The notes: generated by a model from the letters alone, not told the origin. Shown: positions 38,067 through 47,194, counted from the stretch's first letter. The stretch is DNA of 64,000 bases from Enterobacteriaceae bacterium (GCA_031261005.1 JAISKF010000025.1:113708-177707); one strand, 5' to 3'. Program-made: numbers and translations.

Positions 38067-39359
38067 ATGAAGCATGCACTGCGGTTGGCAATTGGGTTGC
38101 TGGTTTTATGGGCGTCCGTGCTACAAGCTGAAGTTAGAATCGAAATTACTCAAGGTGTTGATTCCGCGCGTCCAATCGGCGTAGTGCCGTTTAGATGGAC
38201 TGGTACGGGTGCTGCACCTGATAATATTAGTGACATCATCGCTGCGGATTTAAGAAACAGCGGTAAGTTTAATCCTCTTGCGGCTTCCCGTAATCCTCAG
38301 TCGCCAACAACGGCTTCTGAAGTTGTTCCGGCAGCATGGTCTGCATTAGGTATCGATGCGGTTGTGGTTGGGCAGATTCAACCAAGTGCTGATGGCGGTT
38401 TTTTAGTGTCTTATCAGTTGGTTGACGTCTCTTCCGGCTCACCATCTGTTTTATCCCAGAATCAATATAAAGTGACTAAACAGTGGTTACGCTTTGCCGC
38501 GCATACTGCCAGTGATGAAACTTTTGAGAAACTGACAGGCATCAAAGGCGCGTTCCGCACCCGCATTGCTTACATTGTACGCAAGGCTGGCGGGCAATAT
38601 CCTCATGAAGTGCGTGTTGCCGACTATGATGGTTTCAATCAGTCAGTTGTGCATCGTTCGCCTGAACCATTGATGTCTCCGGCATGGTCGCCAGATGGTA
38701 GCAAAATTGCTTATGTCACCTTTGAAAGTGGTCGTTCAGAGCTGGTTATTCAGACTCTAGCGAACGGCGCAATCAGACGTGTTGCTTCTTTCCCTCGTCA
38801 TAATGGTGCGCCTGCATTCTCGCCTGATGGTTCTAAGCTGGCATTTGCTTTATCTAAAGATGGCAGTCTAAATTTATACGTGATGAATTTAGCTTCCGGT
38901 CAAATTAGTCAGGTAACTCGCAGTCGTAGTAATGATACTGAGCCATCATGGTATCCTGATAGCCAAACTCTGGCGTATACTTCTGATCAGGGTGGCAGAC
39001 CACAAATTTATAAAGTAAATGTTAATGGCGGTACTCCCGTTCGCGTTTCTTGGGAAGGAGCTCAAAACCAAGACACAGATGTTTCACCAGATGGCAAATT
39101 TATGGCGATGGTGAGTTCTGCAAGCGGACAGCAACATATTACAAAATTGGATTTAGATACTGGGGCGGTACAAGTATTAGCTGATACTTTCCTGGATGAA
39201 ACACCAAGCATCGCACCTAACGGTACTATGATTATTTACAGTGCCACTGATGGCTTGGGGAGTGTATTACGTTTAGTTTCGACTGATGGTCGTTTCAAAG
39301 CGCGTCTTCCGGCAACTGAAGGTCAGGTTAAATTCCCTGCCTGGTCGCCGTACCTGTAA
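38067..39359 (+). CDS. tolB: Tol-Pal system beta-propeller protein TolB
   Basis: Periplasmic protein that binds Pal and is released by TolA. It has 430 residues, the E. coli length. A signal peptide ends about residue 21 ([11 protein letters not shown]); the new N-terminus [10 protein letters not shown] matches the TolA-binding segment. An N-terminal alpha/beta domain is followed by a six-bladed propeller with repeated SPDGSK-like blades ([42 protein letters not shown]). ATG with AAGGGAG. The 150 bases from tolA may hold a secondary promoter. Confidence 0.97.
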   Translation: MKHALRLAIGLLVLWASVLQAEVRIEITQGVDSARPIGVVPFRWTGTGAAPDNISDIIAADLRNSGKFNPLAASRNPQSPTTASEVVPAAWSALGIDAVVVGQIQPSADGGFLVSYQLVDVSSGSPSVLSQNQYKVTKQWLRFAAHTASDETFEKLTGIKGAFRTRIAYIVRKAGGQYPHEVRVADYDGFNQSVVHRSPEPLMSPAWSPDGSKIAYVTFESGRSELVIQTLANGAIRRVASFPRHNGAPAFSPDGSKLAFALSKDGSLNLYVMNLASGQISQVTRSRSNDTEPSWYPDSQTLAYTSDQGGRPQIYKVNVNGGTPVRVSWEGAQNQDTDVSPDGKFMAMVSSASGQQHITKLDLDTGAVQVLADTFLDETPSIAPNGTMIIYSATDGLGSVLRLVSTDGRFKARLPATEGQVKFPAWSPYL

Positions 39360-39405
39360 GACATACTTAGTGTATGATAATTTTTTATTTAAAGGATAGA
39401 TCAAA

Positions 39406-39909
39406 ATGCAATTGAATAAAGTGCTGAAAGGGCTACTGATCGCTTTACCTGTAATGGCTTTAGCCGCATGTAGTAGCAGTGATAAAAACTCTGATGGCAA
39501 TGGTTCAGAAAGTGGTTATGGCAGCAACGGCGGCGCTTTCTCTTCTGGTGATGAGCAGGCACGTTTAACTATGCAACAACTGCAAAGTAATAATATCGTA
39601 TACTTCGATTTTGACCGTTACGATGTGCGTTCTGACTTCACTCAAATGTTGGACGAACATGCTGCATTCTTACGCTCAAACCCTGCTTACAAAGTGACTG
39701 TTGAAGGTCATGCTGATGAACGCGGTACACCAGAATATAATATCGCTCTGGGTGAACGTCGTGCTAATGCAGTGAAAATGTATCTGCAAGGTAAAGGCGT
39801 ATCTGGCGAGCAAATCTCTATCGTTTCTTACGGTAAAGAAAAGCCAGCCGTGTTAGGTCATGACGAAGCAGCTTATGCTAAAAATCGTCGTGCCGTACTG
39901 GTTTACTAA
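39406..39909 (+). CDS. pal: Peptidoglycan-associated lipoprotein
   Basis: Outer-membrane lipoprotein that ties the membrane to peptidoglycan and is moved by the Tol motor. It has 167 residues (E. coli 173). The lipobox MALAAC places the acylated Cys at residue 22, followed by a Ser/Gly/Asn-rich linker. The OmpA-like domain has [29 protein letters not shown] and [11 protein letters not shown] with AAGGATAG. cpoB follows after 9 bases. Confidence 0.98.
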   Translation: MQLNKVLKGLLIALPVMALAACSSSDKNSDGNGSESGYGSNGGAFSSGDEQARLTMQQLQSNNIVYFDFDRYDVRSDFTQMLDEHAAFLRSNPAYKVTVEGHADERGTPEYNIALGERRANAVKMYLQGKGVSGEQISIVSYGKEKPAVLGHDEAAYAKNRRAVLVY

Positions 39910-39918
39910 GAGAAGCAC

Positions 39919-40668
39919 ATGAACCGTAATTTCAGATGTCATTTATTAAGTCTGTCGTTACTGGTTGGCATAGCAGCCCCTGTGGCTGCTATTGCTGGTT
40001 CAACTGATGATCGCTTGACGCAGCTTGAGCGCTTTACTGATGCTTATGGTCAGTTAATGACTCAGCTACAGCAGCAATTATCCGATTCGCAAAGAGATAT
40101 TGATTCTCTGCGCGGTCAAATCCAAACCAACCAGTATCAGTTGGATCAAATTGTCGAACGACAAAAACTCATTTTGCAGCAGATTGATGAATTAGGTAGT
40201 AAAGGTTCTTCTGCATCAGCTTCATCAAATTCTACTTCTACGGCAACTTCCGCTGAAAATACTTCTACAACGTCATCTGCTACAGCTAGTGCAGGTAATG
40301 AGAAGCAAGATTATGATAATGCGGTCTCTCTGGCGCTGGAAAAGAAGCAATTTGATAGCGCAATTACGAGTTTCCAAAGTTTTATAAAACAGTATCCCAA
40401 ATCTACTTATCAGCCGAATGCAAATTATTGGCTGGGGCAACTGTATTACAACAAAGGAAAAAAAGATGATGCGTCATACTATTTTGCTACTGTTGTAAAA
40501 AATTATGCCCAATCGCCAAAAGCATCTGAAGCCATGCTAAAAGTTGGCATCATCATGCAGGAAAAGGGCGAAAAAGATAAGGCAAAAGCGGTCTATCAGC
40601 GTGTTGTTACACAATATGCCAATAGTGCCAGTGCTAAGTCGGCTACAAAGCGCTTAGCTGCTTTATAA
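39919..40668 (+). CDS. cpoB: Cell division coordinator CpoB
   Basis: Periplasmic protein linking Tol function to PBP1B-driven septal synthesis. It has 249 residues (E. coli 263). A signal peptide of about 27 residues (LLVGIAAPVAAIAG) is followed by an N-terminal trimerising coiled coil rich in Gln (about 30-90), a Ser/Thr-rich linker, and TPR repeats to the end (YDNAVSLALEKKQFDSAITSF, YWLGQLYYNKGKKDDA, MLKVGIIMQEKGEKDKA). Last gene of the Tol-Pal operon; a tRNA gene lies downstream. Confidence 0.95.
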   Translation: MNRNFRCHLLSLSLLVGIAAPVAAIAGSTDDRLTQLERFTDAYGQLMTQLQQQLSDSQRDIDSLRGQIQTNQYQLDQIVERQKLILQQIDELGSKGSSASASSNSTSTATSAENTSTTSSATASAGNEKQDYDNAVSLALEKKQFDSAITSFQSFIKQYPKSTYQPNANYWLGQLYYNKGKKDDASYYFATVVKNYAQSPKASEAMLKVGIIMQEKGEKDKAKAVYQRVVTQYANSASAKSATKRLAAL

Positions 40669-40770
40669 CGTGTAATGGCTATAATCTGCCTGCGTTTTGT
40701 TTGGTTGGCTATTTTATTAGGCAACATGAGTAAAGAACAGGCAGTTAGATATTGAATATAAAAATTTTTG

Positions 40771-40798
40771 TTGCACAGTTTAGATAAGTCAGTATTAT
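40771..40798 (+). promoter_or_regulatory. Promoter of the tRNA-Lys gene
   Basis: TTGCAC and TATTAT separated by 16 bases, followed at once by a GC-rich stretch (GCCGCCG) like the discriminators of stringently controlled stable-RNA promoters. About 40 bases upstream of the tRNA. Confidence 0.6.
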
Positions 40799-40838
40799 AA
40801 GCCGCCGTTACCGGATATAACTGGAAACAACAAAGTAA

Positions 40839-40914
40839 GGGTCGTTAGCTCAGTCGGTAGAGCAGTTGACTTTTAATCAATTGGTCGCAGGTTCAAATCC
40901 TGCACGACCCACCA
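40839..40914 (+). tRNA. tRNA-Lys (anticodon TTT)
   Basis: Seventy-six bases with complete cloverleaf: acceptor GGGTCGT/ACGACCC, D arm GCTC...GAGC, anticodon stem GTTGA/TCAAT with loop CTTTTAA, T arm GCAGG/CCTGC with TTCAAAT, and an encoded CCA end. The anticodon TTT is at 40872-40874. In E. coli the corresponding place after cpoB holds a cluster of Lys and Val tRNA genes; here there is one. A terminator follows directly. Confidence 0.98.
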
Positions 40915-40922
40915 TTCTAGAT

Positions 40923-40943
40923 AAGCGCTAAAGGCGCTTTTTT
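40923..40943 (+). terminator. Intrinsic terminator after tRNA-Lys
   Basis: AAGCGC-taaag-GCGCTT with a run of six T, nine bases after the CCA end. The 226 bases from here to aroG are AT-rich; no TyrR box is convincing. Confidence 0.85.
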
Positions 40944-41169
40944 CATACCTGTAAGTTGTCGTTATCTTTATAAAACTATTCCTTTCTAGTTTATTCATTT
41001 ACCTAACTTCGCTTTTTTCAAATAACTATCTTATATACTTCATTTCTATCGCTTAAATCACTGTAATTAACAAACTGCTTATCTCCTGTTGTTTGGTTGT
41101 ATAGGATTGTTGTACGCTACAAAATTATTTTATTTAGAATTAGTTAACATGGACATCGGTGGGTGAAAA

Positions 41170-42225
41170 ATGAACTATCAAAATGATGATATAAGAATAA
41201 AAGAGATTAATGAGCTATTACCTCCGATTGCACTGTTGGAAAAATATCCTGCAACGGAAAAAGCGGCATTAACGGTGTCTGCTGCCCGTGATTCAATTCA
41301 CAACATTCTTTCCGCAGAAGACGATCGTCTGCTGGTTATTATTGGTCCTTGCTCCATTCACGATACCGATGCCGCGCTGGAATACTCTCGCCGTTTGAGT
41401 GATATTCGCAAACGCTTGTCGAAAGATCTGGAGATCGTTATGCGCGTCTATTTTGAGAAGCCACGCACTACGGTCGGTTGGAAAGGTCTGATCAACGATC
41501 CGTATTTAAATCATAGTTATCAAATCAATGATGGCTTACGCATCGCACGTAAATTACTGCTAGAGATCAATGACAGCGGAATGCCAACAGCCGGTGAATT
41601 TCTTGATATGATAACGCCGCAATATATGGCGGATTTGATGAGCTGGGGCGCGATTGGCGCGCGTACAACTGAATCTCAGGTACATCGCGAGTTGGCATCG
41701 GGCTTGTCTTGTCCTGTGGGCTTTAAAAATGGTACTGATGGTACGATTAAAGTGGCGATTGACGCCATCAATGCGGCGGGTGCTCCGCATAGTTTCTTAT
41801 CAGTGACCAAATATGGACATTCTGCGATCGTTAATACGCGCGGTAATCATGATTGCCATATTATTCTTCGCGGCGGAAAAGAGCCTAATTACAGCGCAGA
41901 ACATGTTCAGGCAGTAAAAGAGGGTCTGAACAAAGCGAAACTTCCACTCAATGTTATGATCGATTTCAGCCACGCAAATAGCTGCAAGCAATTTAAAAAG
42001 CAGATGGAAGTCTGTGAAAACGTCTGCCAACAAATTGCCGGTGGTGATAATGCGATTACTGGAGTAATGGTCGAAAGTCATTTAGTGGAAGGCGCACAGA
42101 ATTTGGAAACGACAGATGCCTTGATTTATGGTCAGAGCGTTACAGATGCTTGTATCGGTTGGGCTGATACCGAGCTTTTGTTACAAGATCTGGCTTATGC
42201 GGTACAGGCTCGTCGTAGTAAGTAA
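41170..42225 (+). CDS. aroG: 3-deoxy-D-arabino-heptulosonate-7-phosphate synthase, Phe-sensitive type
   Basis: First step of the shikimate pathway: PEP plus erythrose-4-phosphate to DAHP. It has 351 residues (E. coli AroG 350). N-terminal MNYQNDDIRIKEINELLPP matches AroG. The catalytic and metal sites appear in GPCSIHD (Cys61-type ligand), VYFEKPRTTVGWKG, AGEFLDMITPQY, GARTTESQVHRELASGLS and DFSHANS. ATG with GGTGGG upstream. Adjacent to gpmA as in E. coli and followed by a strong terminator. Confidence 0.97.
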   Translation: MNYQNDDIRIKEINELLPPIALLEKYPATEKAALTVSAARDSIHNILSAEDDRLLVIIGPCSIHDTDAALEYSRRLSDIRKRLSKDLEIVMRVYFEKPRTTVGWKGLINDPYLNHSYQINDGLRIARKLLLEINDSGMPTAGEFLDMITPQYMADLMSWGAIGARTTESQVHRELASGLSCPVGFKNGTDGTIKVAIDAINAAGAPHSFLSVTKYGHSAIVNTRGNHDCHIILRGGKEPNYSAEHVQAVKEGLNKAKLPLNVMIDFSHANSCKQFKKQMEVCENVCQQIAGGDNAITGVMVESHLVEGAQNLETTDALIYGQSVTDACIGWADTELLLQDLAYAVQARRSK

Positions 42226-42242
42226 TCGGTATACAAGATCAA

Positions 42243-42278
42243 ACAAGGGCTACTAAATATGTAGCCCTTGTGGTTTTT
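42243..42278. terminator. Terminator between convergent aroG and gpmA
   Basis: ACAAGGGCTAC-(7)-GTAGCCCTTGT, perfect 11-base stem, followed by ggTTTTT on the plus strand for aroG. On the minus strand the T-run is weak. Confidence 0.88.
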
Positions 42279-42314
42279 AAATCAGCCAAATAGCTGATCG
42301 ATACAACTGGAAAA

Positions 42315-43067
42315 TTATTTCGCTTTACCCTGATTTGCTACAGCCGCCGCTTTCGCAGCGATCTCAGCCGCATCACCAAGATAATAATGTTTCAGCGGAT
42401 TCATCTGCTCATCAAATTCATAAACTAATGGAACACCGGTTGGGATATTCAGCTCAAGAATTTCATCTTCAGTCATATTATCCAGATACTTCACCAGCGC
42501 ACGGATAGAGTTACCATGTGCCGCGATGATCACACGCTCTCCACTAGCGATACGTGGTTTTATAACTTCATTCCAATAAGGTAGTACGCGCTCAATAGTA
42601 ATCGCTAAACTTTCCGTTACTGGCAATTCTACCGGTTTCAGATTTGCATAACGGCGATCATGACCTGGATAACGCTCATCATCTTTAGCCAGTTCCGGCG
42701 GCGTAACAGCAAAGCCGCGACGCCACAATTTCACTTGCTCATCACCATATTTTTTTGCAGTTTCCGCTTTGTTTAAACCTTGCAGCGCACCATAGTGACG
42801 TTCATTTAATTTCCACGATTTCTCTACAGGTAACCACGGCGTATCAATTTTATCTAAAATGCTCCACAGAGTATGGATAGCGCGCTTCAAAACAGAGGTA
42901 TAAGCGAAGTCAAAAATAAAACCTTCGGCTTTTAACAATTCACCTGCTTGCGCTGCTTCTGCTCTGCCTTTATCGGAAAGCTCAACGTCCGTCCAACCTG
43001 TAAAACGATTCTCTTTATTCCACACACTTTCACCATGTCGAACAAGAACTAATTTTGTGACAGCCAT
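42315..43067 (-). CDS. gpmA: 2,3-bisphosphoglycerate-dependent phosphoglycerate mutase
   Basis: Glycolytic interconversion of 3- and 2-phosphoglycerate. It has 250 residues, the E. coli length. The phospho-histidine motif LVRHGES has His11, and the second catalytic His is in [12 protein letters not shown]; the dPGM hallmark [12 protein letters not shown] is present. Two adjacent ATGs exist; the second (43067) has GGAG at the better distance and gives the family start MAVTKL. A good Fur box lies upstream (43099-43117), in line with the known Fur repression of gpmA in E. coli. Confidence 0.97.
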   Translation of the reverse strand: MAVTKLVLVRHGESVWNKENRFTGWTDVELSDKGRAEAAQAGELLKAEGFIFDFAYTSVLKRAIHTLWSILDKIDTPWLPVEKSWKLNERHYGALQGLNKAETAKKYGDEQVKLWRRGFAVTPPELAKDDERYPGHDRRYANLKPVELPVTESLAITIERVLPYWNEVIKPRIASGERVIIAAHGNSIRALVKYLDNMTEDEILELNIPTGVPLVYEFDEQMNPLKHYYLGDAAEIAAKAAAVANQGKAK

Positions 43068-43098
43068 CATTTTCTCCTTACTGCATAACTAATTTGAT

Positions 43099-43117
43099 GA
43101 TAATAATTCTCATTATA
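43099..43117. promoter_or_regulatory. Fur box upstream of gpmA
   Basis: GATAATAATTCTCATTATA matches 15 of 19 positions of the Fur consensus GATAATGATAATCATTATC. It lies 32 bases from the gpmA start codon, where a repressor would block transcription. Confidence 0.75.
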
Positions 43118-43260
43118 CGCATGTCAACGATAATTCAAATAGCAGATCGATACTTAATCATAGATGAAAATATATTTTATATAATTCGGGCGGTATTAAG
43201 GCTAAGGCGGGCTTCTTTACTAATAGGTTTAAACCGTCGTACAGACAAGTTAAAAAACCA

Positions 43261-43294
43261 AAAGCCCGGCAATACAAAATATGCCGGGCTTTTT
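43261..43294. terminator. Bidirectional terminator after the galE remnant
   Basis: AAAGCCCGGCA-(10)-TGCCGGGCTTT with T-runs on both sides (TTTTT on plus; TTTTGGTTTTTT on minus). It lies just beyond the old galE stop codon and was probably its terminator. Confidence 0.88.
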
Positions 43295-43315
43295 GTCCAT
43301 CAAATAATTGCGATG

Positions 43316-43423
43316 TTACTCGTCAGGATACCCTTGTGGATTAGCTTGCTGCCAACGCCATGTATCGGCGCACATATCATCGAGATTGAGTTTCACACGC
43401 CAGTCTAAGCACAGCTTTTTTAA
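43316..43423 (-). pseudogene. galE: Remnant of galE (UDP-glucose 4-epimerase), last 30-35 codons
   Basis: On the minus strand the 35 codons before the stop at 43316 read as far as LDWRVKLNLDDMCADTWRWQ and on to QANPQGYPDE. E. coli GalE ends LNWRVTRTLDEMAQDTWHWQ then SRHPQGYPD. The match is in frame up to the natural stop, but a TGA at 43426-43424 lies immediately upstream and nothing before it resembles GalE. No start or Rossmann part exists here. In E. coli galETKM sits between gpmA and modF, so this is the last trace of that operon. galT, galK and galM are absent. Confidence 0.85.
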
Positions 43424-43479
43424 TCAAAAGGCATTCTAATCAACTGATTAAAACTGTGTATTTATCGCAATCTTTATAA

Positions 43480-44049
43480 CTAAGCCTGCCAGTTCTCGCT
43501 GTTGCTAATCTCCGCCAGCGATGCAAGTACACTCATACTTTGCTGATGAAGTTCAAGCGTTGGCGCGGCGCATAAATCTTCTAGCACGGTAACGCGAAAA
43601 CCTAAATCATGAGCCTGACGTGTGGTACTTTGAATAGTCATCGCGGAACTAACGCCTGCCAATAGTAGATGTTGATAGCCTCTGCCTGTTAGCCAGTCAT
43701 ACAGATTATTACCGGCAAAAGCAGAAACACCTTTTTTGATAATCACTTCATCTGCGGGTTGCACATCTAATCCTGCAACCCAATGACAGCCCGCTTCACT
43801 TAAACGCAGCGCCCCATTTTGTTTTGCCAGATTAAACAGCGGTGAATAGCACGGAATATCATGATAATCGTCAGCAAAGCCGACTTTAACCCAAATAACC
43901 GGTATCTGTTTATTGCGCGCATAAGCTACCGTTTGATTAGTCCGCGCAACAATGTCACGTTGTTGAACCTGTGGGTAGCTCGCATTAGATTTACCGTGTT
44001 TACCAACAATTTCTTCAATTAAATCAATAACAATTAATGCACTGGACAT
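43480..44049 (-). CDS. Isochorismatase-fold (cysteine hydrolase-like) protein with altered nucleophile site
   Basis: A 189-residue isochorismatase-family protein. The conserved Asp is Asp9 in ALIVIDLIEEI, and the Lys is in DEVIIKKGVSAFAGNNL. At the nucleophile loop, where the family has G-V-x-T-x-x-C-V, this reads GVSSAMTIQSTTRQA, so Thr stands in for the catalytic Cys. E. coli YecD likewise lacks the Cys. Substrate unknown; it may be non-hydrolytic or use a different chemistry. It lies 41 bases after modF on the same strand and probably shares its transcript. Confidence 0.85.
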   Translation of the reverse strand: MSSALIVIDLIEEIVGKHGKSNASYPQVQQRDIVARTNQTVAYARNKQIPVIWVKVGFADDYHDIPCYSPLFNLAKQNGALRLSEAGCHWVAGLDVQPADEVIIKKGVSAFAGNNLYDWLTGRGYQHLLLAGVSSAMTIQSTTRQAHDLGFRVTVLEDLCAAPTLELHQQSMSVLASLAEISNSENWQA

Positions 44050-44090
44050 AGGCTTACCTTTATTGGTTATGAATTAGCTAAACGAGATAA

Positions 44091-45581
44091 TTAAATGACT
44101 GTTGCGACATTTTTTGCCCGCAGTTGCTCAATACCATAAGCATAGCTGTTGCCAGTTGGAATAAAACTCAATCGGTGCGTAATACACTCTGGCGCATCTT
44201 CTGCGTGATGAGAAACAAACAGCAATTGGCTTCTTCCTTCGGCGATCAACACATCAATCCAACGCTTTACTAACTGGCGATTTAGCGGATCTAAGCCCTG
44301 TAATGGCTCATCTAAAATCAGCAATGTAGGGTGTTTAACTAATGCTCTGGCGATCAGCGTCAAACGTTGCTGCCCCCAGGAAAGAGAATGGAACGGTGTA
44401 TCAGCAAGCGCACTTAATCCCAGCAGATCTAACCATTCTTGCGTCAGTTTTTCCTGTGTATCTGATGCGGCTTGATAAATACCAATGGAATCCAGATAGC
44501 CGGAGAGGATTACATTACGCACACTAGCACTGACGCGGTAATCCTGATGCAGACTGCTGCTTACATAGCCAATATGTTTTTTGATGTCCCAAATAGTTTC
44601 ACCACTACCGCGGCGGCGACCAAACAACGTAAGATCATTGCTGTATCCTTGCGGGTGATCGCCGGTAATCAGGCTTAACAAAGTCGATTTCCCTGCACCG
44701 TTAGGACCAACAATATGCCAGTGTTGATGCGGATTTACCTGCCAGTTAAGCCCATTAATAATCGGGCGATCATTATAGGTGATATAACATTCATTCAAGA
44801 TAATCAGCGGCATATCATCGGGATAGGGCGTTTCGATAGTGAACTCTGGCGGCGGCAATGAAATTCCAGCCATCTGTTCGGCTTGTGCTAATTGCGCCAC
44901 CAGCGCTTCAGACAAGATCTCCAGCCGTGAACCAATACGTGTTAGATGGCAATCAGCCAGCACACCGACATGACTAATAAAGTCAGGAATTTCATCGAAA
45001 CGATTTAACACTAAAACTAACGTCAGCCCATTGGCAGAAAGTGTTGCCAGCAGTTCAGCTAACTGTTTTCTCGATGCCACATCAAGCCCGTCAAACGGCT
45101 CGTCCAGAATCAGAAGATCGGGCGCAGAAATTAGCGCCTGACACAGTAACGTTTTGCGCGTTTCGCCTGTTGAAAGATATTTAAAGCGCCGTGTCAGCAA
45201 ATGATCAATACCAAACATCTTTGCCAGCCGCAGGCATTCAGCATCATCACGATGTGTTAGCTGAATAATTTCTGCGGTTGTGCGACCAGTATCATCTTCA
45301 CCGTCACTGAGCAAATCGGTGTTATTGCGCTGCCATTCCTCCTCAATTAATTTTTGTAATTGTTCAAATGACAATCTCACAATATGTTGAAAACTGGATT
45401 GGCGAATGCCGTTAAGCAGCACTAATTCATCAGATAAAGCGCGGGCGAGGGCAGATTTCCCACTGCCATTGGAACCGACAAAAGCCCAACTTTCACTCTG
45501 ATTCAGGACTAAATTCGGTAAGAAGAGTGTTTTTATATCACTTAGTCGGAAACAACCCTCGATAATGGTTAACTGTTTCAT
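44091..45581 (-). CDS. modF: Molybdate-locus double ABC ATPase ModF
   Basis: Two ABC ATPase domains in one 496-residue chain (E. coli 490) with no membrane part; role in molybdenum metabolism is inferred from its locus. First domain: Walker A VGSNGSGKSALARA, signature LSTGETRKTL, Walker B LLILDEPFDGLD. Second domain: Walker A GPNGAGKSTLLSL, signature LSWGQQRLTL, Walker B LLILDEPLQGLD. It lies downstream of modE on the same strand as in E. coli, but about 300 bases away. A perfect palindrome ATGATATATCAT (45629-45640) lies 48 bases upstream. Confidence 0.93.
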   Translation of the reverse strand: MKQLTIIEGCFRLSDIKTLFLPNLVLNQSESWAFVGSNGSGKSALARALSDELVLLNGIRQSSFQHIVRLSFEQLQKLIEEEWQRNNTDLLSDGEDDTGRTTAEIIQLTHRDDAECLRLAKMFGIDHLLTRRFKYLSTGETRKTLLCQALISAPDLLILDEPFDGLDVASRKQLAELLATLSANGLTLVLVLNRFDEIPDFISHVGVLADCHLTRIGSRLEILSEALVAQLAQAEQMAGISLPPPEFTIETPYPDDMPLIILNECYITYNDRPIINGLNWQVNPHQHWHIVGPNGAGKSTLLSLITGDHPQGYSNDLTLFGRRRGSGETIWDIKKHIGYVSSSLHQDYRVSASVRNVILSGYLDSIGIYQAASDTQEKLTQEWLDLLGLSALADTPFHSLSWGQQRLTLIARALVKHPTLLILDEPLQGLDPLNRQLVKRWIDVLIAEGRSQLLFVSHHAEDAPECITHRLSFIPTGNSYAYGIEQLRAKNVATVI

Positions 45582-45877
45582 ATTGCGACCTTTTTACTTT
45601 CGGTGATGGTAAGAGGTTATTGTTTTTTATGATATATCATGCTGAATAAACAGGCATAATTAAATAGAGATAAAAGCAGCGACATCACGTGTACGCATAG
45701 AAAAGAGCCGGAAAACGTAATTACTATCATATTTGTTTATAACAATATTTACGTTATTACTTATAACATTGAGGGACAAACGTGTTTGAGGAAAACGAGC
45801 GGTAGAGTGAAATTCCGCCTGTAATGGTAAAAAAAGCAGGCGGAGATGTGGCAGTTCCTTGCAGTAATGTGATCTGT
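45582..45877. other. modE-modF gap with a hairpin near modE
   Basis: About 300 bases without a gene. TCCGCCTG (45814-45821) and CAGGCGGA (45837-45844) form a hairpin 34 bases after the modE stop. On the minus strand the loop is T-rich but the tail is only ATTTC, so it is a weak terminator at best. A palindrome ATGATATATCAT lies before modF and could be a regulator site. Confidence 0.45.
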
Positions 45878-46663
45878 CTAACACAAAGTTGCAATAATCA
45901 CGCTTTCAGCGCTGAATGTCGCCCAAAGTGGTTGTTGAAGTTGCGGCGCAAGGCGATCTGCTGTGTCATTACTGATAGTGGAACAGAGTGTTTCACCGCC
46001 ATCAAGTTGCAGCAAAATTTCACTGCGGTGATCATCGTGCTTAATTGATGTCACTATTCCTGACAAACAGTTATCGCTGTTTTCAACTGGTTGTGCATGT
46101 AAAGCAATTAATGGTGCTTTAATCAGCGCTAACACTTCTTTGCCAGCAGTTAATTGCAGACGATTGATACTCTGTTGGGTGAGCGACGCATTGATCCGTG
46201 TTTTTCCATCATTCATCAACACGGTAATGCAGTCGGGTAGGGCATCGTCATGATACGTATCTACCGTACCAAAAAACTGATTACGCGCGCTGGTCTGTAA
46301 TGAAAAACGTGCAATAGCACCGAGCAGACTATCAAGCGGCATACTGTCATCTTGCAGCACATCAAAAGCTTTTTGCTGAATTTTTTCTAGCAAATCATAT
46401 AACTGAATCAGACGTTTACCATAGGTTGTCAGATGAGCGCCGCCGCCGCCTTTCCCGCCCGTAGCGCGTTCAACTAACAGATGATCGGTAAGCTGATTCA
46501 TCTCATTAACGGCGTCCCATGCAGTTTTATAACTGATGCCAGTGAGTTTCGCCCCCTGACTGATAGAACCGGTATGTGTAATTTGTTTTAACAGCTCAAT
46601 ACGGCGCGGATCGGCAAACAAATTTCCCTGTAGTTTCAGTGTCAGTAAGATTTCGGCATTCAT
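45878..46663 (-). CDS. modE: Molybdate-responsive transcriptional regulator ModE
   Basis: Molybdate-binding dimer that represses modABC and activates molybdoenzyme genes. It has 261 residues (E. coli 262). The N-terminal winged helix includes GSISQGAKLTGISYKTAWDAVNEMN in overlapping parts, then LVERATGGKGGGGAHLT. Two C-terminal molbindin (TOBE) domains carry SARNQFFGTV and VIIATLC. The start ATG at 46663 gives the family N-terminus MNAEILLTLKL; a longer in-frame start at 46687 is not supported. Divergent from acrZ. A ModE operator is visible upstream of modA. Confidence 0.94.
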   Translation of the reverse strand: MNAEILLTLKLQGNLFADPRRIELLKQITHTGSISQGAKLTGISYKTAWDAVNEMNQLTDHLLVERATGGKGGGGAHLTTYGKRLIQLYDLLEKIQQKAFDVLQDDSMPLDSLLGAIARFSLQTSARNQFFGTVDTYHDDALPDCITVLMNDGKTRINASLTQQSINRLQLTAGKEVLALIKAPLIALHAQPVENSDNCLSGIVTSIKHDDHRSEILLQLDGGETLCSTISNDTADRLAPQLQQPLWATFSAESVIIATLC

Positions 46664-46850
46664 GGCGGTAGTCCCGTTAAATAGCATAATGATTTATTGT
46701 TACTTATTTTTATCCGTCTGCCAAACAACGGCAGCGTAAATTTATCATCGGATCACGAACAGGTTTTGTGCTAGAATCCGAACTAATAGCCTTGAATTGA
46801 ACATAGTGATGCGCTGAAAAAACGGCGTTTTTAACGGAAATGAGGGATGT

Positions 46851-47024
46851 ATGTCTGAATTTTTTACCCTGATAATTGGTGTTATTTTCTCTGCCTGTAT
46901 GGTTCCTGTGGTCATGGCAATTATTCTGGGACTAATTTACGGTTTAGGTGAATTGTTTAATATTATTTCTCACATCGGACGCAGTGATCTTAGTCATGTT
47001 GAGAATGAATGGTCTAATCATTAG
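46851..47024 (+). CDS. acrZ: Multidrug efflux pump accessory protein AcrZ
   Basis: Small inner-membrane helix that binds AcrB and tunes AcrAB-TolC substrate range. It has 57 residues (E. coli 49). The core [20 protein letters not shown] is nearly identical to E. coli AcrZ. The N-terminus and a longer acidic tail ([17 protein letters not shown]) differ. ATG with GAGGGATG upstream. It sits between modE and modA as in E. coli and is followed by a strong terminator. The tail is about eight residues longer than in E. coli. Confidence 0.93.
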   Translation: MSEFFTLIIGVIFSACMVPVVMAIILGLIYGLGELFNIISHIGRSDLSHVENEWSNH

Positions 47025-47051
47025 TCGCTGTCATCACTAAATTTAGTTAAT

Positions 47052-47090
47052 AAAAAATACTGCTGCTGTCAAACAGAGCAGTATTTTTTT
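47052..47090. terminator. Terminator after acrZ
   Basis: AAAAAATACTGCT-(12)-AGCAGTATTTTTTT, a 13-base stem with A- and T-runs, so it can act in both directions; it lies 27 bases after acrZ. Confidence 0.92.
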
Positions 47091-47170
47091 ATCTTCTCAT
47101 GTTTTATCTACCTCTTTCAGGTAGTTCTTCTATAAAGCCGATCTGTCCCGATGACAAAATAAATTTAAAG

Positions 47171-47194
47171 CGCTATATTTTCGGTGATATATCG
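47171..47194. promoter_or_regulatory. ModE operator of modABC
   Basis: CGCTATAT-(8)-ATATATCG, fitting the two-fold symmetric ModE site of the form CGnTATATA...TATATAnCG. It is 59 bases upstream of modA, the expected place for repression by ModE-molybdate. Confidence 0.82.

Noticed and set aside
40944..41169. TyrR box or attenuator upstream of aroG
   Set aside because: No TGTAAA-N6-TTTACA pattern and no leader peptide with aromatic codons is visible.
43094..43408. 104-codon plus-strand frame between gpmA and the isochorismatase gene
   Set aside because: It crosses a terminator and the antisense of the galE remnant; first residues are an Ile run from the Fur box. Not a gene.
46817..46832. AAAAACG-g-CGTTTTT palindrome before acrZ
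   Set aside because: One-base spacer cannot form an RNA hairpin; it lies just upstream of the ribosome site and could be a regulator site, but no known consensus fits.
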